NCBI GenBank assembly: GCA_002189035.1
Contig: NEEC01000018.1
Span: 186,001-250,000 of the forward strand
Direction of reading: 5' to 3'
Source: Utricularia gibba
Lineage: Eukaryota > Streptophyta > Magnoliopsida > Lamiales > Lentibulariaceae
DNA: 64,000 nt
The position numbers and the translations under genes were made by a program. The notes beneath the pieces are model-generated. The model was not told the DNA's origin and made no database searches. It was given only the letters and a program-made list of their open reading frames with translations. Positions within the stretch are counted from its first letter, which is position 1, and each line of letters opens with the position of its first letter. This document shows positions 1-13,012 of the stretch, piece by piece.

Positions 1-1530
1 TATATTTAATATACAATGTTGATTCTATATGAATAAATTATATTTTTGAAAGTTTTCAGTAAAATAAAATGTATAATTAAAAATAAAATATAATATAAAA
101 CAATTCATTTTGCTTTTTTACATTTAGACTAAAATTTTTGTCAAATTAATTTTGTCATTCAAATTACGTATATTTTATCTTATTAACAAAAATCATTTAT
201 ATTTTACTCTATCAATAAAATTGATCTGCGTTTTACCTTATCATAAATTCAATTTAATTTTTAATTCTTTTATATGATGTAAAATCGAAAAATATAAATT
301 ATAATAAAATAAATATACAACATAAGTATTATATAATGTAGATTTTCTATGAATGAATTATATTTTAAAGATTTTAATATAAGAATATATAATTAAAATC
401 AAAACATTATATTTAAAAGATAACATTTCATCTGTTTTGTGGTCTCAATAGATTTCATTTATTTGACTAATAAAGTATTTTCTTGATGGTTATCTCTCAC
501 CTTTGATTGAAATTTCATTGTCATGCATGATGATGGGAGCATTGCTGAATTTGTATTTGGCAATGAGCCTCGCGCAACAGAGTAATCATTTGCCTCATGA
601 TCCCAATGATTTCCCTCATATGATGAATATCTAAATGTCGAGTCATTTGAAATATAAAAATTCCTTGGTAATAGAATAATATTTCGTCGTGACAGAAGAA
701 TGAATGAAACATTGAAGATTCTTATTCATGAATGATGGATTTATAGAATTCAAATCAATGAGATTTGATTCATATGCCTCATTTTAATGACGTCTATTTC
801 TTTGTTGATGATTTACAGGTCTCTTATGTTTTGCTGTATTATCACCACCAAGTTTAATTTCTACGTTCAAATAGATTAATTGAAAGTCGAAAAGGAACCC
901 ACTCTTGTTTATTTCATACTAGATGAATATGAAATTTGCAAATATTTATCAAGAAATATATTTGATAATAACCATTTACTTTATCTCGTGCATTTATTTA
1001 AAACTTATGACAAATTTTCATATAAAATAATATATTAGTTCAGAATTTAAATCAATATGACTAATTAATTTACCTTTTGTGCATAACTGCATGGATATTG
1101 ATTTATTTGCTAAATTTTGCAATCACATTCCTTTTTGAAATTTAACTATACAAGTTTCTAATGAATTTATAGCTTCTAATGAATTTCAATCCTAAATATC
1201 AAATCCTATTCAAATTTAAATATTAAATTTTAAATTCAAAAAATATTAATGTATTACAAAAAGACATTTTACAATTTTGTTAAGAATATAAATATGAAAA
1301 TCATAAAGCTAAGGTAAAATTGAAAGATCCAATTTTTTGGTAATTAACAAAGCGCTTAAGAAGTTTGAGTAAATTGCAAAGTAAATAAAAACGTTAGGAT
1401 ATTTGCCCCATTTCCCTGGAATTGGCCACATGGATGTCTCCATACCAGAATTCAATATGCGCCCCCATGTTGAACCCCAGTATAGTCGACTCATCTAAAT
1501 TTTTGATTTTATAATAAATAAATAAATAAA

Positions 1531-1561
<31 letters not shown>

Positions 1562-2016
1562 TAGAAATATAAAATTTATTTTAATAGATAGATCGAAATC
1601 AATTTTAAAATATGAATATGGAATTAGATAAGCTTGGGCAAACCCATTCATTCCTTCGTTTGTGTTCTAAATCGCTGCGCTGGTTCAGCATCGGATGGTG
1701 AGCTTCGAACCCCAACTGCTTACCACTTCAACATTATTGAATTACTCAAATTACGCAAATAACTCTTACTGTTGAGTAAAACAAAAGAGATAAGCGTTAT
1801 CTTTTATAATTCTATTGGCCTCCTAATCTTTGTTAATCTGTTCGACTTGTGGGGACCAAACCGCAACTCCCCTCAACCCCAAGTATAATTATAGTCACTG
1901 GTTGCCAAGAGACAGTCAATATGAACATCGGATTATGATGATGGTACAGTCAAGTCCCATTGACAACCTGTCACTAGATCCAGGGGGCCCTCCTACTCCT
2001 AGAGGACAAGCACTCA
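1..2016. other. AT-rich sequence without a recognisable gene
   Basis: Very AT-rich, with stop codons in every frame. Short open frames here have no family signature. The stretch holds the 3' flank of the RING gene that begins at 2017 and a compound microsatellite near 1511-1560. I see no transposon ends. Confidence 0.6.
1511..1560. repeat. Compound microsatellite (AAAT)n then (TA)n
   Basis: About six AAAT units run directly into about 13 TA dinucleotides. This is simple sequence, likely length-variable. Confidence 0.9.
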
Positions 2017-3201
2017 TCAACTTGCTTCATTGAATGCCATAACCTGAAAGAAAACACACAAGGAAAAGTTTGCTGGCTGGACTCTCTTTTTGGACAAATT
2101 GCGACATAATATAGAAAAGGAGGTACCTTGTCACAGACGGGGCACCTGTTGCTTCTTTCCATCCACTCATATATACACCCCAGATGATAATGGTGACCAC
2201 ATTCTGTGATAATTTTGGGGTTCTCCAATGTGTATTCTGAAAGGAAGAAATCCATCAGTGGCGTCTCGGAATCAAAAACTGGTCAAACCATGTACACTCT
2301 TTCATTATGTTTAAGAGATTAAATGATCAAAAGCCGACAACAAGAACAAAACATGTCATATTGCTCATGGTACTTTCTCAGAGCAACAAAGCGACATAAT
2401 TTTGCTTACCATCAAGACATGTGGGGCAGACATCTTCATCTTCTGAAGAAGTATAAATATGGGAGAATCCTTCCGCTGACTTGATCGTGGATAACGCAAA
2501 CGATGATTTCAAATAATCATCCTTTGGATCTTCTTCACATGCAACCTGAGTCCATTTGTTTTTAATACTCAAATGTTCAGGTTGTGCATCAACTTCACTT
2601 GCTGTAAATGCTTCAGCTTCCTCATATGAGTGGCTCGAGCCTTTGTCCCTTCCAGAAACCTGCCCGTCACGCTGCAATCCCAAATATCTTGGATCTGCAT
2701 CATAAGGAAGAGGCTGGGGAGGCGGTCGAAACACATTGACTACTGAATTGTCTAGTGAAACCATAGGGATAACAGATGGTGCCACTGGAGAGGATGATGC
2801 CAACGCATGCTGCTCTCTTCCCTGGAAATATGAACAATATTAAAGAATGCGAAGATAACCATGAAATGGACACAAACTTCATGCGAAACATCTAAGGAAA
2901 GCCATAAACCTTAAAGCTTCAACTTATCATTTTATGACTAGTGACAAAACAACATGCTGTAAATTGGAAGTGTTCATGGACGTCAATGCCTAAATGACAA
3001 AGTGCTAAGGAACCCTTCAGACGGCCTACATAAACTTAGAAAATTCATGAGACGCAAGAAGAATGATTTCAGGTAGCAACATACCATATGAACAAAGTCC
3101 CTAAGGAAGAATCGAAGAAACATGCAATTCCTATAATCTGCACTGTTTTCAGCTGTCAAATCTTCATACTCGTCCCTCATGGAGCAGCAAGAAGCACCCA
3201 T
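2017..3201 (-). CDS. RING-H2 finger E3 ubiquitin-protein ligase (At3g02290-like), 4 exons
   Basis: Predicted exons on the minus strand are 3201-3085, 2821-2410, 2236-2127 and 2043-2017, giving 221 residues; all junctions are GT-AG and phases agree. The start MGASCC aligns with the family N-terminus. Gly2 followed by Cys5-Cys6 could allow N-myristoylation and palmitoylation (inference). The middle is low-complexity and acidic, with a PLPYDADPR motif. The C-terminus is a RING-H2 finger with spacing C-x2-C-x14-C-x-H-x2-H-x2-C-x10-C-x2-C; the ligands start at CPTC in exon 2 and end at CPVC in exon 3. The last exon adds only VMAFNEAS. The RING would recruit an E2 enzyme and transfer ubiquitin; substrates are unknown. 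A pyrimidine-rich stretch near 3770-3890 is a plausible 5' UTR exon. The frame is intact, so the gene looks functional. Confidence 0.9.
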
Positions 3202-4019
3202 TTTCATAAGAGACAACAGTTAAAGAAGAGCCCCTGCAATGTCCTACAAATTGCACTTGATCGTAAGTAGAGCTGATGATCAAGTGAGACAAAGTCCCAA
3301 TTTCTATAACATGAATGGCAGAGAGGTGACAAAAGATCGCATAATGTCGGCCAACAATACGAACCAGCACCCTCTCCCCACAGAAACTAGTCCCAAATAC
3401 TTTTTTCTAGAGAAGCACCAATAAGGTGAACTCTCCTGCAAGATGACAGCGAATAGAAATCAGCATCTCTAACAAGAAACAAATAATTCTCCGGAACGTA
3501 AATCCAATTCGGCTAACCGAGATTAGAACATATAAAAACCGAAAATTTTGAGCAATCATTGCTTCTATTATCAAAACATATGCTTTTAATCGATTGATCA
3601 TCAAAAGCCAAACCCCAAGAAAAAAACTTAGACAGAGAACGTCCCGTCCCACCCAGATTATATAAATCTCAGCAACTGAGGGATATAACCAATACGTATG
3701 TAAAGAAACAGAAAACGAAATCCCAAAGAGGCAGCATGATTCTGAAAACCGAAAGGAATAGGAAGAGGCAAGGGGAGTCACCGGAGAGAACGTATTCAGG
3801 GAAAGACTGAAGGGGTCGTCTTTGAAATCTTCTGGAAAGAAAAGGGAGCAGAGGCGCGTTCCTGGAACTCCACCCACCTCAATAACAAGACTATTGCCTA
3901 TTGGCGTATCTAATCCACATAACAATAATATCTGGGGATTAGTAAAAAGATAAGATAAATCAATATCATCAAGTACGGCACCCACATTCACACGTGCCAG
4001 GGCATCGCATGGAAGTAAA

Positions 4020-5560
4020 TTACATTTATCAGAGATATTTGAAAAGTTTTAAAACTTTTTTTATTATGAAATTATATATAATTTTGTTTTTGTTTGAAAA
4101 ATACTCAAGATTATTATTTTTGAAATAAATAATATAACTCATTCAATAATAATATTAAGAAAATTACATTAATAAAATAAAAATTTAAAAAATTTTACAA
4201 AATGTAAATAATAAATGATATAAATTATTCAAAAAATAAAAGTATAATAACAAATATTAATAAAATATTTTAAAATTTTAAAAGCCTATTAACTATAAAA
4301 ATATATAGAATTTTTAAAAAATTAATCTACAATTCTTTTAGAAGTTAACCAGAATTTTAGTTTACATATTTAGTAAAATTATCTAAATGTAAATTTCCAT
4401 TAATATATAACAATTTCCTATAGTAAATGATTTATTATAGTAAAATTTAAAATTTAAAATATGAAATTTTAAAGTAATATTTTTAAAATATGATGCATGA
4501 AAAAATAATTTAAATGTACATAAAAAAAGAAAATTTACAAATATTTTAAAATACAATAAATCAAATGAAATTTATATTATCACTCTAATCTTATCAATAC
4601 TATTCTCTACTTTTCCAGTATTACTTATCTATTTTCATATGGTCTTTCCTAAATCACCATCACACAACATAAATTATTTTTTTCCCACTTTACATGTTAA
4701 AACGCATTATGATAAACAGAAAATTTTATTATCATTACAATAAAAATAAAATTTTATATTAAATAAATTTATAAACTCTAATTTTCATAAAATATAAATT
4801 AAACACAAGATAATAATGAAATTTCAAGATCGATCACAAGAAACAAATGTTTCCTATGTATCTTAACTCATATAGGATTACATAATGATTTTCATCTTAA
4901 TCGAAGGTTGAACTAATAGGGATACACAAATTTAATAATTAAAGTTGAGTTACAAAGTAGAAAGTAAATAGTGTTGGATTCGGTTTTGATTTTGTTCTTT
5001 AAGTTGAAGAGTCTTCTTTCAGAAAATCGCATTCATCTTCTTGGTGCCCCTTAATCTCCCCTTGTGTATGCTTTGCTCAATCCCCTTTTTTTTCCTTCTC
5101 TCTCCTCTAAAATATCTTCTAATGTCTTCCTTCGGCTAAATTGGCAAAATACACAAGAAAATTTACTTTGCAAAGTAACTAAGTTTACTTTCAACATTTG
5201 CAAAGTAACTAAGTTTTCAAAAAATATTTTTAGCATAACTAATATTATATAACAATTAATTATCAATATTATTTTAATGAATTACTAAATCATTTCAAAA
5301 TTTAAAAATATTATCATAATGCAAGAAAATTTTAAATTAGTATTTTAAATAAACAAATAAATATTTTTGGCATATGATAAAAATATGTAAACTAAACAAA
5401 TAATGCCTATTTATGTAGAATACTTGAAATTATTACTAAATTTTATGAATTTTTTTTGAAATTAAATAAATATTGTAAAAAAATAAAACTCACACTCGAT
5501 TATAATTATAGAATCATAAAGAATGCATTTCATTTGGAACTTTCGGATTAATCCCCTATG
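4020..5560. other. AT-rich intergenic sequence
   Basis: No protein signature, RNA gene or transposon terminus is visible. It separates the RING gene from a clearly GC-richer transposon block that starts near 5.6 kb. Confidence 0.6.
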
Positions 5561-5699
5561 ACTGGTGGTCTTTACACTCGATTAAAATAAAACTCACTCA
5601 ATTTTTGACATAGGCGAAGATTTTCACCTATGATTGATGGTCATCTTTTGTCTGGGTGGCGCCTCCCTCAAGTTCTCGTTGGAACTTTCCAATTAATCC

Positions 5700-7330
5700 C
5701 CTTAGTCCCTTTAGAGTGAAACTCTCCAACATGCATTAGTCCTCATCCGAATCTAGGGAGGCTTTATATGAAAGGATTACCCGAGGCTCCTTTTGATTTG
5801 AAACTCGTGCCCTTATGTTTTCGAGTGAGTCGTTGAAGAGGTCTGGCATTATCGGTCGTTCCCGTGACCTCCACTAGCCAGATATCGTGCCCTCCGAAGG
5901 TACCAGTTTCTCAACTCCTCCCTCTGGCCATCCTCCGAGTCTCCACTCATCCCGGCTTCATCCTCGACTACCCAAATAGCTCAACCCGTGGCCCCCAAGA
6001 AAAAGAAAAGGGTTAAGGCACTTACCCATAAACCCTCTAAGAAGCAAAGAGGTAGTTAGGTTCTACTTCCCGTTTTTCAAACTCGAAACGGGGTCTTATG
6101 GTTTTTCCGCTCTCTACTTGCAGCTGAAGATATGGCCCGCAGAAGTGCCTTGGAAGATTCGGTGATGGCCCGCTTCTCGGCGGAGATGCAGAGGGTACAG
6201 GAGTTTGAAGCGGTTCCTTCTGAGGTCCAACCGAATGTTGATGATCCCCCTGTCGAGGAAGATCGAATAACAGAGGTCTCCGAGGCGCGTGAACCGACTC
6301 CTCCTCTGCCAGCCGAAAAGGGGAGGGAAAAGATCCCGACTTCACCCGATCTTAGCGAAGCCCCGGCTTGCGGCACAGGGCTTCTGTTGGTGGGCACCTC
6401 CACATCGGCTCCCCCGAACGAAGCACAAGGAGGCCCCGCTCCGATAGAGGTTGAAGACGATCCAGCTCTTCCTCCGTCTTTAGTTCCTACTAAATTAAGA
6501 AGGATGCTAGATGAAGCTGTGCCGAGTCTTCCGGATGTTCAGGTGAAAGTTATACTGAAGCGGATTTGGCAGGTATGAGCCCTTTTCCTTCTCGGTACCA
6601 TTCATGGCCGATTCCTAACTTAATAGTCTCCCCCCAGGCACTGACTTTCAGATGGGGAATGGCCAAGAAGATTGGCTCCCAACCGGAGGAAGTTCTTCGC
6701 CTCCAAAGACATGTGGAAGCCCAGGATGCCAAGATGAAGCTGATGGCAGAGGAAGGAAGCTCATTGAGGAGCATTCTCAGTAAGCGCGATTGACGCGAGG
6801 AGGAACTGCAGAATTTAATTGAAGAGATGGGAAAGCGATTGACGACGCCAAATCGGAGAGAGAGGGCTTCCGAGTAAGATTTGAGGAAACGGAAGCCGAA
6901 TTAAATGAGGCCAAAGATCGCATCGCGACTCTAGAGTCCGAATTATTAAATCGAGAGGCGTCTCGACAAGATCTTCTGGAGAACTTCGTCAACTCAGCAT
7001 GCTTTTCGGAGTTATCCGATATCTATGCAGGGGATCTGATCGATTTGCTTCTCTATCGGCAAAGGCGTCAGATCAGCCAAGAATTCGGATTGTCCATTAT
7101 GGATCCACGCTTCGACAGGGTCAATCCTCTGACAAAGGATGAGAATATGCTCGATGTTATTGCATATGCTCATCCTACACTTGAACTCAGATTCGAGGCT
7201 GATCGGGTGCGCTTGATTACCCTTATCCGGGCTAGAATCGGGAGAGAGAACGAGGCCAAGCTGCAGGCAAGGCTTCGAGGGCATGTTGGACCTTCGGTTG
7301 GTCCCGCAATGATCTCCCTCCTCCTCCTGA
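5700..7330 (+). pseudogene. Remnant of a plant retroelement coiled-coil protein (gag-like, 'putative gypsy type transposon' class)
   Basis: An open frame from 6132 begins MARRSALEDSVMARFSAEM and reads a Pro/Glu/Ser-rich linker. A probable intron (about 6573-6637, GTATGAG to CCCCCAG) leads into a heptad-rich coiled coil ending around DLIDLLLYRQRR. Downstream of the intron a TGA interrupts the frame near 6792 and a one-base shift occurs near 6835; reading across both restores a continuous helix. The segment upstream of 6132 is partly readable but full of stops. Base composition is clearly more GC-rich than its flanks. I place it in the plant retroelement family whose proteins have a globular N-terminal domain and a coiled-coil tail; the globular part is not visible here. 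The family name is from memory. Confidence 0.5.
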
Positions 7331-7734
7331 AGTTTAACTTCCTTATCTCTTTTTTTGTTGAACTGATGTTTTTGTCCTTGATTTTGGGGTTTTTGGGTAC
7401 TTTGAGATCCCGGTTCGGGATTTTTCTTTCTAATTTACTTATATTTTGCTTCTATTGCTTTCGTCTTTACTGATATTTACGAGTTGCATGATTCGTCAAC
7501 TCCGGTCCGGGCTTTTCGCTCGAGTACTCTCTTATAATCGCCCGATTTCCGCTAAGGACATGCTCGGAAACCCCTTAGGCTTAAGCCATCTCCCTACTCC
7601 GAATACGTCTTCAGCTGGTTGGATCTATGCTTTCAAGGCATAGCTGGATCGGCTTCGGGCAGGTTTACTCTCCCAATATTCGGCAGCATGCCCTTTATTT
7701 AGAGTTTTTTCGGTGTGTTATACGAACGGTATTT

Positions 7735-8460
7735 AGGGGGGACTGGTGCCTAAGTTGTGTTAGGGCTGGCCCTTGTTATCAGTGTCTGGGTTTTGGGGGG
7801 AGTCCCTATTCGGTTTGTTGTGCCCAGGGCGGGTTTAAGCCTGGGGGCTTACGCAGACGGTTGCAGGGGAAACTGATACCCAAACTATACTAGGGCTTAC
7901 CCTTATCACTGGAGCCTAGGTTTTGGAGATCACCTGTTTAGGAGAGAGCCTCGAGTCGGTTTGTTGTGCTCATAACGAGGCTTAGATTTGGAAAGTTCGC
8001 CAAGGCTTTTGTGACCTGGGGGATAGGTGTCTTTTTGACAACCCTTTGGTTGGACTTTTTGATTTTGGATTACCTTAGTGTTTCCTTACTCGAGCTGAAC
8101 CGCTGCTAGGGAAGTAGACCAAGGCCCCTCATGGGTTGAGTGACTTCCCCAATCCGATTGGGCCCTCTTCTGGCCAAAATCCCATTGTTTTGAACATGGG
8201 TATAGATTTGCTTTGGGTGCTCTTGCCGTCTCGAGGTTCGGCAGTAAGATTTGAACTTAAGGGCTTTTTCGAGGCTTATCCTTATCACTAGGGCCTGGGT
8301 TTTGAAGATTTTACATTTAGGGGGGATCCTGAGTTGATCTGTTGTGCCCGACAGGGGGCGTTGATTAAGAAGGTTTGCCTAGGCTTACATGACTTGGCGA
8401 GGGCTTATGGTTTAGATTTGGAGAGTTTGCTTGGGCTTATGCGATTTGGCTAGAGCTTAT
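7735..8460 (+). repeat. Degenerate tandem repeats downstream of the coiled-coil remnant
   Basis: A phrase containing 'agggcttacccttatcac', a G-rich stretch, 'ggtttgttgtgcc' and 'cttac...ggcttg' recurs at about 7735, 7870 and 8270, with partial copies at 8390-8460. It is noncoding and probably part of the 3' untranslated region of the same element. Confidence 0.55.
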
Positions 8461-8499
8461 GATCTTGCTAACCCATCTCCGCTTTGGAGGAATTTATAA

Positions 8500-8955
8500 C
8501 CATCCATGTGTTTCGACGAAGAATATACCGAATCTAGAAAGGACAATTTTTACGTGGAAACCGCCGTAAGATGGAAAAACCACGGAGCTATCGGAGCTCG
8601 CCGGAGAAGATTTTTTCTAGACCGAGGTGCTGATGAGAATGATATAAGCTGACGATTTCTCCTTGGTCCCCCCTTTCATTATAGTTCCTTCTATTTATAT
8701 AAGAGGACTATCTGGCCAAATCCCCACTTCTGCAAGTGTCGGCTACTTTTACACCTGCTGTGCGATCTCACTTTTCAGATATTGGCCGCCTGTTCTGCCA
8801 TTATTTGGCTGCTTTTCAGACTGTGTCATACGGCCGCCGCTGTCGAATCTATGACACAAATCGGTCTGTTGGCTAACGGTATCCTGCTAGAGTTTCTTTT
8901 TGCAGCCTTTCAGGAGTCAATTGCCCCAGCTGATTTATACCCCATCAACAATGCT
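8500..8955 (+). repeat. LTR-like dispersed repeat, family C (copy 1)
   Basis: Contains 'accacggagctatcggagct' (8570-8590), a TATA-like 'tatttatataag' near 8693-8705, a block starting 'ccacttctgcaagtgtcggc' and an end 'ccccatcaaca'. The same order of motifs occurs in reverse at about 23935-24405, and the distal half again at 38030-38262. Three diverged copies with a TATA-like motif and a CA end suggest an LTR; no paired internal region is visible. Confidence 0.55.
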
Positions 8956-8992
8956 TCTGGATAGGAAGATCAATGTTAAATTTGTGTAAGCT

Positions 8993-9013
8993 TATATATA
9001 TATATATATATAT
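8993..9013. repeat. (TA)n microsatellite
   Basis: About ten TA units with no interruption. Confidence 0.9.
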
Positions 9014-9169
9014 AATATAATGACATTATGAAATATTCTATTGGCTAACAATGGTGTGTATAAGTAAAGCTAATGAAATTCACTACGGAACATGAAAACT
9101 TTTATGATTGAGCTACTATGATATTTAAGAGAGCTTTACATTCAAAACCTAGACACAATCATCATATGT

Positions 9170-10620
9170 CATCATGATGGAGATTGAGATGGAAGGAAAG
9201 TGTTCCAAAATGTGTTATGAGGTTTTGGGTTTGCTATTGAAGGATTTTAATACTGTTAACCTGTGTTTTGTATTGATGCGACTCACTTGTATGGATGATA
9301 CAACTACAAGTTGTTGGTTTGTGTTGGTGTTTGATACTAAAAACTATATTTTCTCAATTGTCTATGCATTCAAATACGGAAAATCAATAGACGGTTGGGA
9401 ATTTTTCCTTCTTAATCTCTCTAATGATGTTATTCATGATTGAAAATATGTTTGTGTCTTCAATATGGTTTTGAGTTAATCGATGTTTACGACATTTACG
9501 CTTTAGCCCTCCCCTCCCCTCCCCCCACCCCTTCTTGTGGCATATGTCGATGGTGCAATTTACATACTAGAAAAAATTGTTATTACATATTAATTTGAAA
9601 TCAAAGTGCTTGAGATAATGAATCAAAAGAGCTTTCTATGATAATACTGAGATTGATTCCAATATGACCATGGATGAGATAGCAATATATTTGATTGATG
9701 CATATTACTATTTAGAAAGAATAAACAAAAAAAATTAGTATTACTATTTAGAAAGAATAAACAAAAAAAAGTAGACATTATTTTATATTAATAGAAATTG
9801 GTAAAAAATTTGTTTTATTATTAGTTTAATTTAATTTAGATAGCTTATTTTCCCAACATACAAGTATACACTTATGACTACAAATCACGTTGAGTTTATG
9901 AACAACATTTTACGATCAACAAGATGTTAACCTTCAATTGCACTTGCAAAGGTTATACGATTTACAATTTAGTTTCACATATTAATAGTTTCTAATGTCA
10001 CCACAACTTTTTAGGTGACCTTCAAAAAGACACGTAAATATTTCAGATGTCACAGATCAGAGACACTATCACAAAAGAGAAAGGGGATTCTATTGTGACA
10101 CAAATCTATATGAAGTATCAGGAAGCATCAAAGCAACTAACAATGCTTAGATGCATATCATATGATGTGAACAAGCAAACATGTAACGTGCAATCTTGGG
10201 GTCAACATTCCATGCGAACATATTGACTTAATGTTTGAGATCAAACTTGTGACTACAGTATATGACATATAAATAGATATCTTTATTCTAGTGTGCAAAT
10301 GATAAGTCCTGTAAAATTAGTTAGTACAATTATTTAAAAATTATCAATTTAATAAATATTTTACTTTACAAGGTTGTCAACAATCTTGATTAAATCCTAT
10401 ATTGTGAAGACAATTGTGTATTACCTGACATCGAACTTAATGAATACATACAAAGGTGAAGTTTCGTCCTATACGTGATGAGAGCTAGTGGGCAGAATCA
10501 ATATTTGAGCTCATTATTGACCCATCAAGAAGAATAAAGTTGGATTACAACTAGGCTTAGAGGATCAGTAGATTTTCATAAAAGAGGAAGAGGAAAGTTT
10601 AGAGTAACATAAATTAACGA
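9170..10620 (+). pseudogene. MULE (Mutator-like) transposase relic, MURA type
   Basis: Translating with frame changes recovers MULE landmarks in the right order. First comes VFQNVL-GFGFAIEGF, then P-V-CIDATHLYG (9265-9297; its D is the first catalytic acid), then GV-DTKNYIFSIVYAF (about 9330-9370) and SIDGWEFFLLNL (9390-9420). After an AT-rich gap there is a degenerate SWIM zinc-finger region reading YEVSGSIKA and then LGVNIPCEHIDLM (about 10195-10235), and finally KFRPIRDES-WAE and RRIKLDYN (10455-10550), which match the C-terminal tail of these transposases. Several stops and at least two frameshifts make it non-functional. Terminal inverted repeats were not identified. Confidence 0.75.
9702..9774. 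repeat. 36-bp tandem duplication
   Basis: A unit starting 'tattactatttagaaagaat' and ending in an A run is present twice head to tail, nearly identical. It lies in the AT-rich interruption of the MULE relic. Confidence 0.85.
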
Positions 10621-11449
10621 AGAAGACACATATGTTAGGCAAGATGACGTTTTTCCAATCAACGCACTATTCTTGCTAACCAACTTATAGACATTTGTCA
10701 TTTGAGAGAGTACAACCCACTCAAGGGCAAATACTTCAGTTATTTGACTATCGTTGTCCTTTTCCCATCCAACTCAATTGTCATTCACTGATGAGACTAT
10801 AGTTAATAATTGAGTGACGCGTCTACATTGTACTTCCTTTTTTAAAAAGGTAAAAAGTATGTTTAAGAAAAAAAAACAGAAATAAATTACAGAATCCATA
10901 AAGTATCTTGTCATATTCTTGTTATTATTTAATTTTATAAAATGCATTGTAAAAAATCCAAAAATATACACTATTATTTCAAAACTCATTTAAATAAACT
11001 ATTTTATATTTTAAGTTCAATGATCAGTAAATTGAAACTTCATAAAAAGTTAGGGATTTATATGAATTTTATGATTTATGAATCATTATTATGCATTTTA
11101 CTAACAAAAAATTTAATGTATTTTATGCATTTTCATAAATTTGATTTATTTTCACATTAATTTATAAATTAATTTTACGTAATAATAATTCATAAATTTA
11201 TGAATTATGAATTTATTCATAATATTAATTTTGTATAATATTAATTCACATTATTCTTTACGTTAACTAATTTACTGTGTATATTATGTAACATTGTTTT
11301 TATATTAATTTAATATTGCATGATATTAATTCATATTATTTTCTATGTATACTTTATGAGTTAATATACATAAATCTTAAATTTACGCATTTAATGGATA
11401 ATTTATTAATTAATTGTATTTTAATATTTTCTTACAGAGTATTGAACCT
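10620..11449. other. AT-rich sequence with short palindromes
   Basis: No gene signature. A perfect 20-nt palindrome, AATTCATAAATTTATGAATT, lies at 11187-11206 within a run of similar TTAAT/ATTAA motifs. These could form cruciforms, but in so AT-rich a stretch they may be chance. Confidence 0.5.
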
Positions 11450-11723
11450 TTATTATAGAAGTATCAGTATTTTGTAAAGTAATTCATAAATCTAACACAT
11501 TTTACGAACAAAAAAAAGTAAGATAATTTAAAATTTAGAAAAAAAATTCAAATAAATGCTAAACAAAAATACTAAGACATATACACCACCGATTATCCCC
11601 ATCCCACCCCAAGGTGACAACCCGCTTCTCGTGTTTCAAAGTAGGCTTTCAACAACAATTACATGACATGTGTATTATCATTTATTAATTTATGCTAACT
11701 GCAAATACCAGTTACCGGTATCC
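11450..11723. repeat. 274-bp direct duplication, left copy
   Basis: Runs from 'ttattatagaagtatc' to 'ccggtatcc' and matches 13013-13287 along its whole length, with roughly 5 percent visible differences. The two copies abut the two ends of the solo LTR at 11724-13008. Sequence outside the pair is unique. Confidence 0.9.
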
Positions 11724-13008
11724 TGTCATAACCCGGGTAGAAGTATGTTGCATTTCGATGATAATTCAGCATGCAGAGGAGCTAAGAGGGACGAATATGG
11801 AGTGGCTACGAGGAACCCCTCTGCCTGGCTGTCCGCGCGCAAAGAGTCGGTCGGATCCGAACACGGCGTGCAACTCTTGTCAGAGGTGTACCGAACTCTT
11901 GGGCGAACCCCGAGAGTGCTTGTGGGAGGGACCCACTCGAGCTACGGGACTCTGTGCGATCGAGCAAGCATGCATGCCCAAGGGATGGTAAGTGACGCAC
12001 TGGATGCTGGGTAGAGAGTGATCGCGAGCCCAAGTGATAGGTGAGACATGGCTGGTGAGGATTGGTCCAATGGGGTGTTGGAGAAGGGCCCAAGGGCCTA
12101 AGAAGAGTAAGAGGGCTGACCTTTCGTATACTGAGCCCGTAAGGTGAAGGGTTGGAAGATGAAAGGGCTCAGAAGCCCAACAGTCAGGAAGTAGTATATA
12201 AGGGCTTGGCATGGTGCCGGGTTAGGGATTGGAAATTAGAGAAGGAGCGCCACCATGCCGAGATATGGAAGGAGAAGGTCACGATTTGGCAGGAGGGGAA
12301 GGAGCCACACGAAGGTAATGGGAAGCATGAGCCGGATCGTACGAACAAGGGCCGAAGGGCCGTAAGTTGATGAGCCTGAAGGGGCGGGGTTGGACCCTTC
12401 GCCGAGGTATCTTCGATGGCAACCCAACGTGAGTTTGGGGGTAGATATCGCCATGAGCTCCAAAGGGAGCAGGGTTGGGACGGATCACCGTGACTGGTAT
12501 CCCTCTCGACGGTAACATGATGTGCCATCCCGGGATGCATGCCCCTTGTGACCAATGGGTCTTTACGATATGTGTGTTTATGTTCTTACGATGATATGTG
12601 TTAATAATATGCTTATGATGATATGTGTCATGCTTATGGTGATGTGTTTATGGTTGGTAGTGTGGTCTACTCTATGCATATGTTGACTCCCTTACGAACT
12701 TATGTGTAGGTGAAGGTTCTGATCGTGCAGAGACTAGCGGAGAGGCGGAAGGGCTGACGGAGTGAACTCGGAGGATTGGGAGACTGGGAAATAGAAGCTG
12801 CTGTTTTGTTCGTGTTTTCCTTTATGTTCTTATGTGATTTCATGGATTATGTTGAACCTTCTTTGCCGTATTTATGAATAAGATATTCCCCAATAATCTC
12901 ATGTCCATGTGGGTTAAACGGATCAAATCAAAGCTACCTAGAAGACAGGCCACGTTTCTGGGTGGAGTAACGACCATGGCTGCCAGGCCCTCTTCTTGGG
13001 TCATTACA
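11724..13008 (+). mobile_element. Solo LTR, family A (Ty3-gypsy-like)
   Basis: Starts TGTCATAACCC and ends GGGTCATTACA: TG...CA termini with near-complementary 11-nt ends, as in gypsy LTRs. A TATA box, TATATAA, is at 12195-12201, followed by GC-rich transcribed-like sequence. An AATAA motif lies near 12877. At 1285 bp with no internal coding region or second LTR it is best read as a solo LTR. The orientation is taken from the TATA box. A diverged partial copy of the same family is at 52849-52984 plus 55751-55792. Confidence 0.75.
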
Positions 13009-13012
13009 CATT

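Noticed and set aside
3407-3991. 194-codon minus-strand open frame upstream of the RING gene
   Set aside because: It is hydrophobic with no motif, and lies where the 5' UTR and its intron are expected.
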